A stretch of DNA of 15,931 nucleotides from Bacteroidales bacterium UBA5515 (lineage in GTDB: Bacteria > Bacteroidota > Bacteroidia > Bacteroidales > P3). The stretch spans positions 42,389 through 58,319 of the forward strand of contig DIOL01000007.1 in the NCBI GenBank assembly GCA_002423895.1, given 5' to 3'. The notes beneath the pieces are model-generated. The model saw nothing but the letters and a program-made list of their open reading frames with translations. It had not been told where the DNA came from and searched no databases. A program made the translations under genes and the position numbers. Shown piece by piece: positions 15,887 to 15,931 of this stretch. Numbering within the stretch: the first letter of the stretch is position 1; each line of letters starts with the position of its first letter.

Positions 15887-15931
15887 AAAAAAAGTGACTA
15901 CCCTTTTGAGGTAGCCACTTCGTGTTTAGTT
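15887..15931. repeat. 45-bp direct repeat, right copy, with a minus-strand terminator
   Basis: Second copy of 8816-8860. Its hairpin (near-complementary arms at 15892-15902 and 15910-15920, with one A facing C) has the same U run on the minus strand. It should therefore terminate a minus-strand gene lying just beyond the right edge. The upstream promoter of the giant gene lies between it and the coding region. Confidence 0.8.

Overview
The window looks like AT-rich chromosomal DNA (roughly 30% GC by eye) from a Bacteroidota bacterium, most likely an uncultured member of the Bacteroidales. The evidence is type IX secretion (T9SS) C-terminal sorting domains on two proteins, soluble proteins built from the C-terminal part of the T9SS/gliding protein GldM, promoters of the Bacteroidota type (TTTG, a gap of 19-20, then TAnnTTTG), and A-rich leaders without clear Shine-Dalgarno sites. 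I saw no rRNA, tRNA, CRISPR array, transposase or integrase.

Layout. 1-274: a palindromic tandem repeat with a 22-bp period, then a terminator. 275-1765 (-): a secreted T9SS cargo protein, preceded at 1796-1963 by a decayed copy of its own sorting domain and then by a shared promoter. 2315-4664 (+): dnaN (sliding clamp) and, 16 bp later, an exported bleomycin-hydrolase-like C1 cysteine peptidase, closed by a strong terminator. 4837-6884 (+): two tandem paralogues resembling the GldM C-terminal domains, each with a signal peptide, followed 11 bp later by a small VOC/glyoxalase-fold protein. 6915-6958: a second 22-bp-period palindromic repeat. 7050-8444 (+): a GNAT acetyltransferase and an isochorismatase-like cysteine hydrolase. 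8559-8712: a third palindromic array of seven 22-bp units with a different core. 8893-15684 (-): a 2263-residue modular adhesin-like T9SS protein.

Two themes stand out. The first is the T9SS: two cargo proteins, one cargo remnant, and a duplicated pair of exported proteins that copy only the periplasmic tip of GldM. The second is a set of intergenic palindromic arrays, unrelated in core sequence at the different loci but sharing exactly the same 22-bp period. In addition, the giant gene is bracketed by a 45-bp direct repeat that contains its terminator, which predicts that a related gene lies just beyond the right edge.
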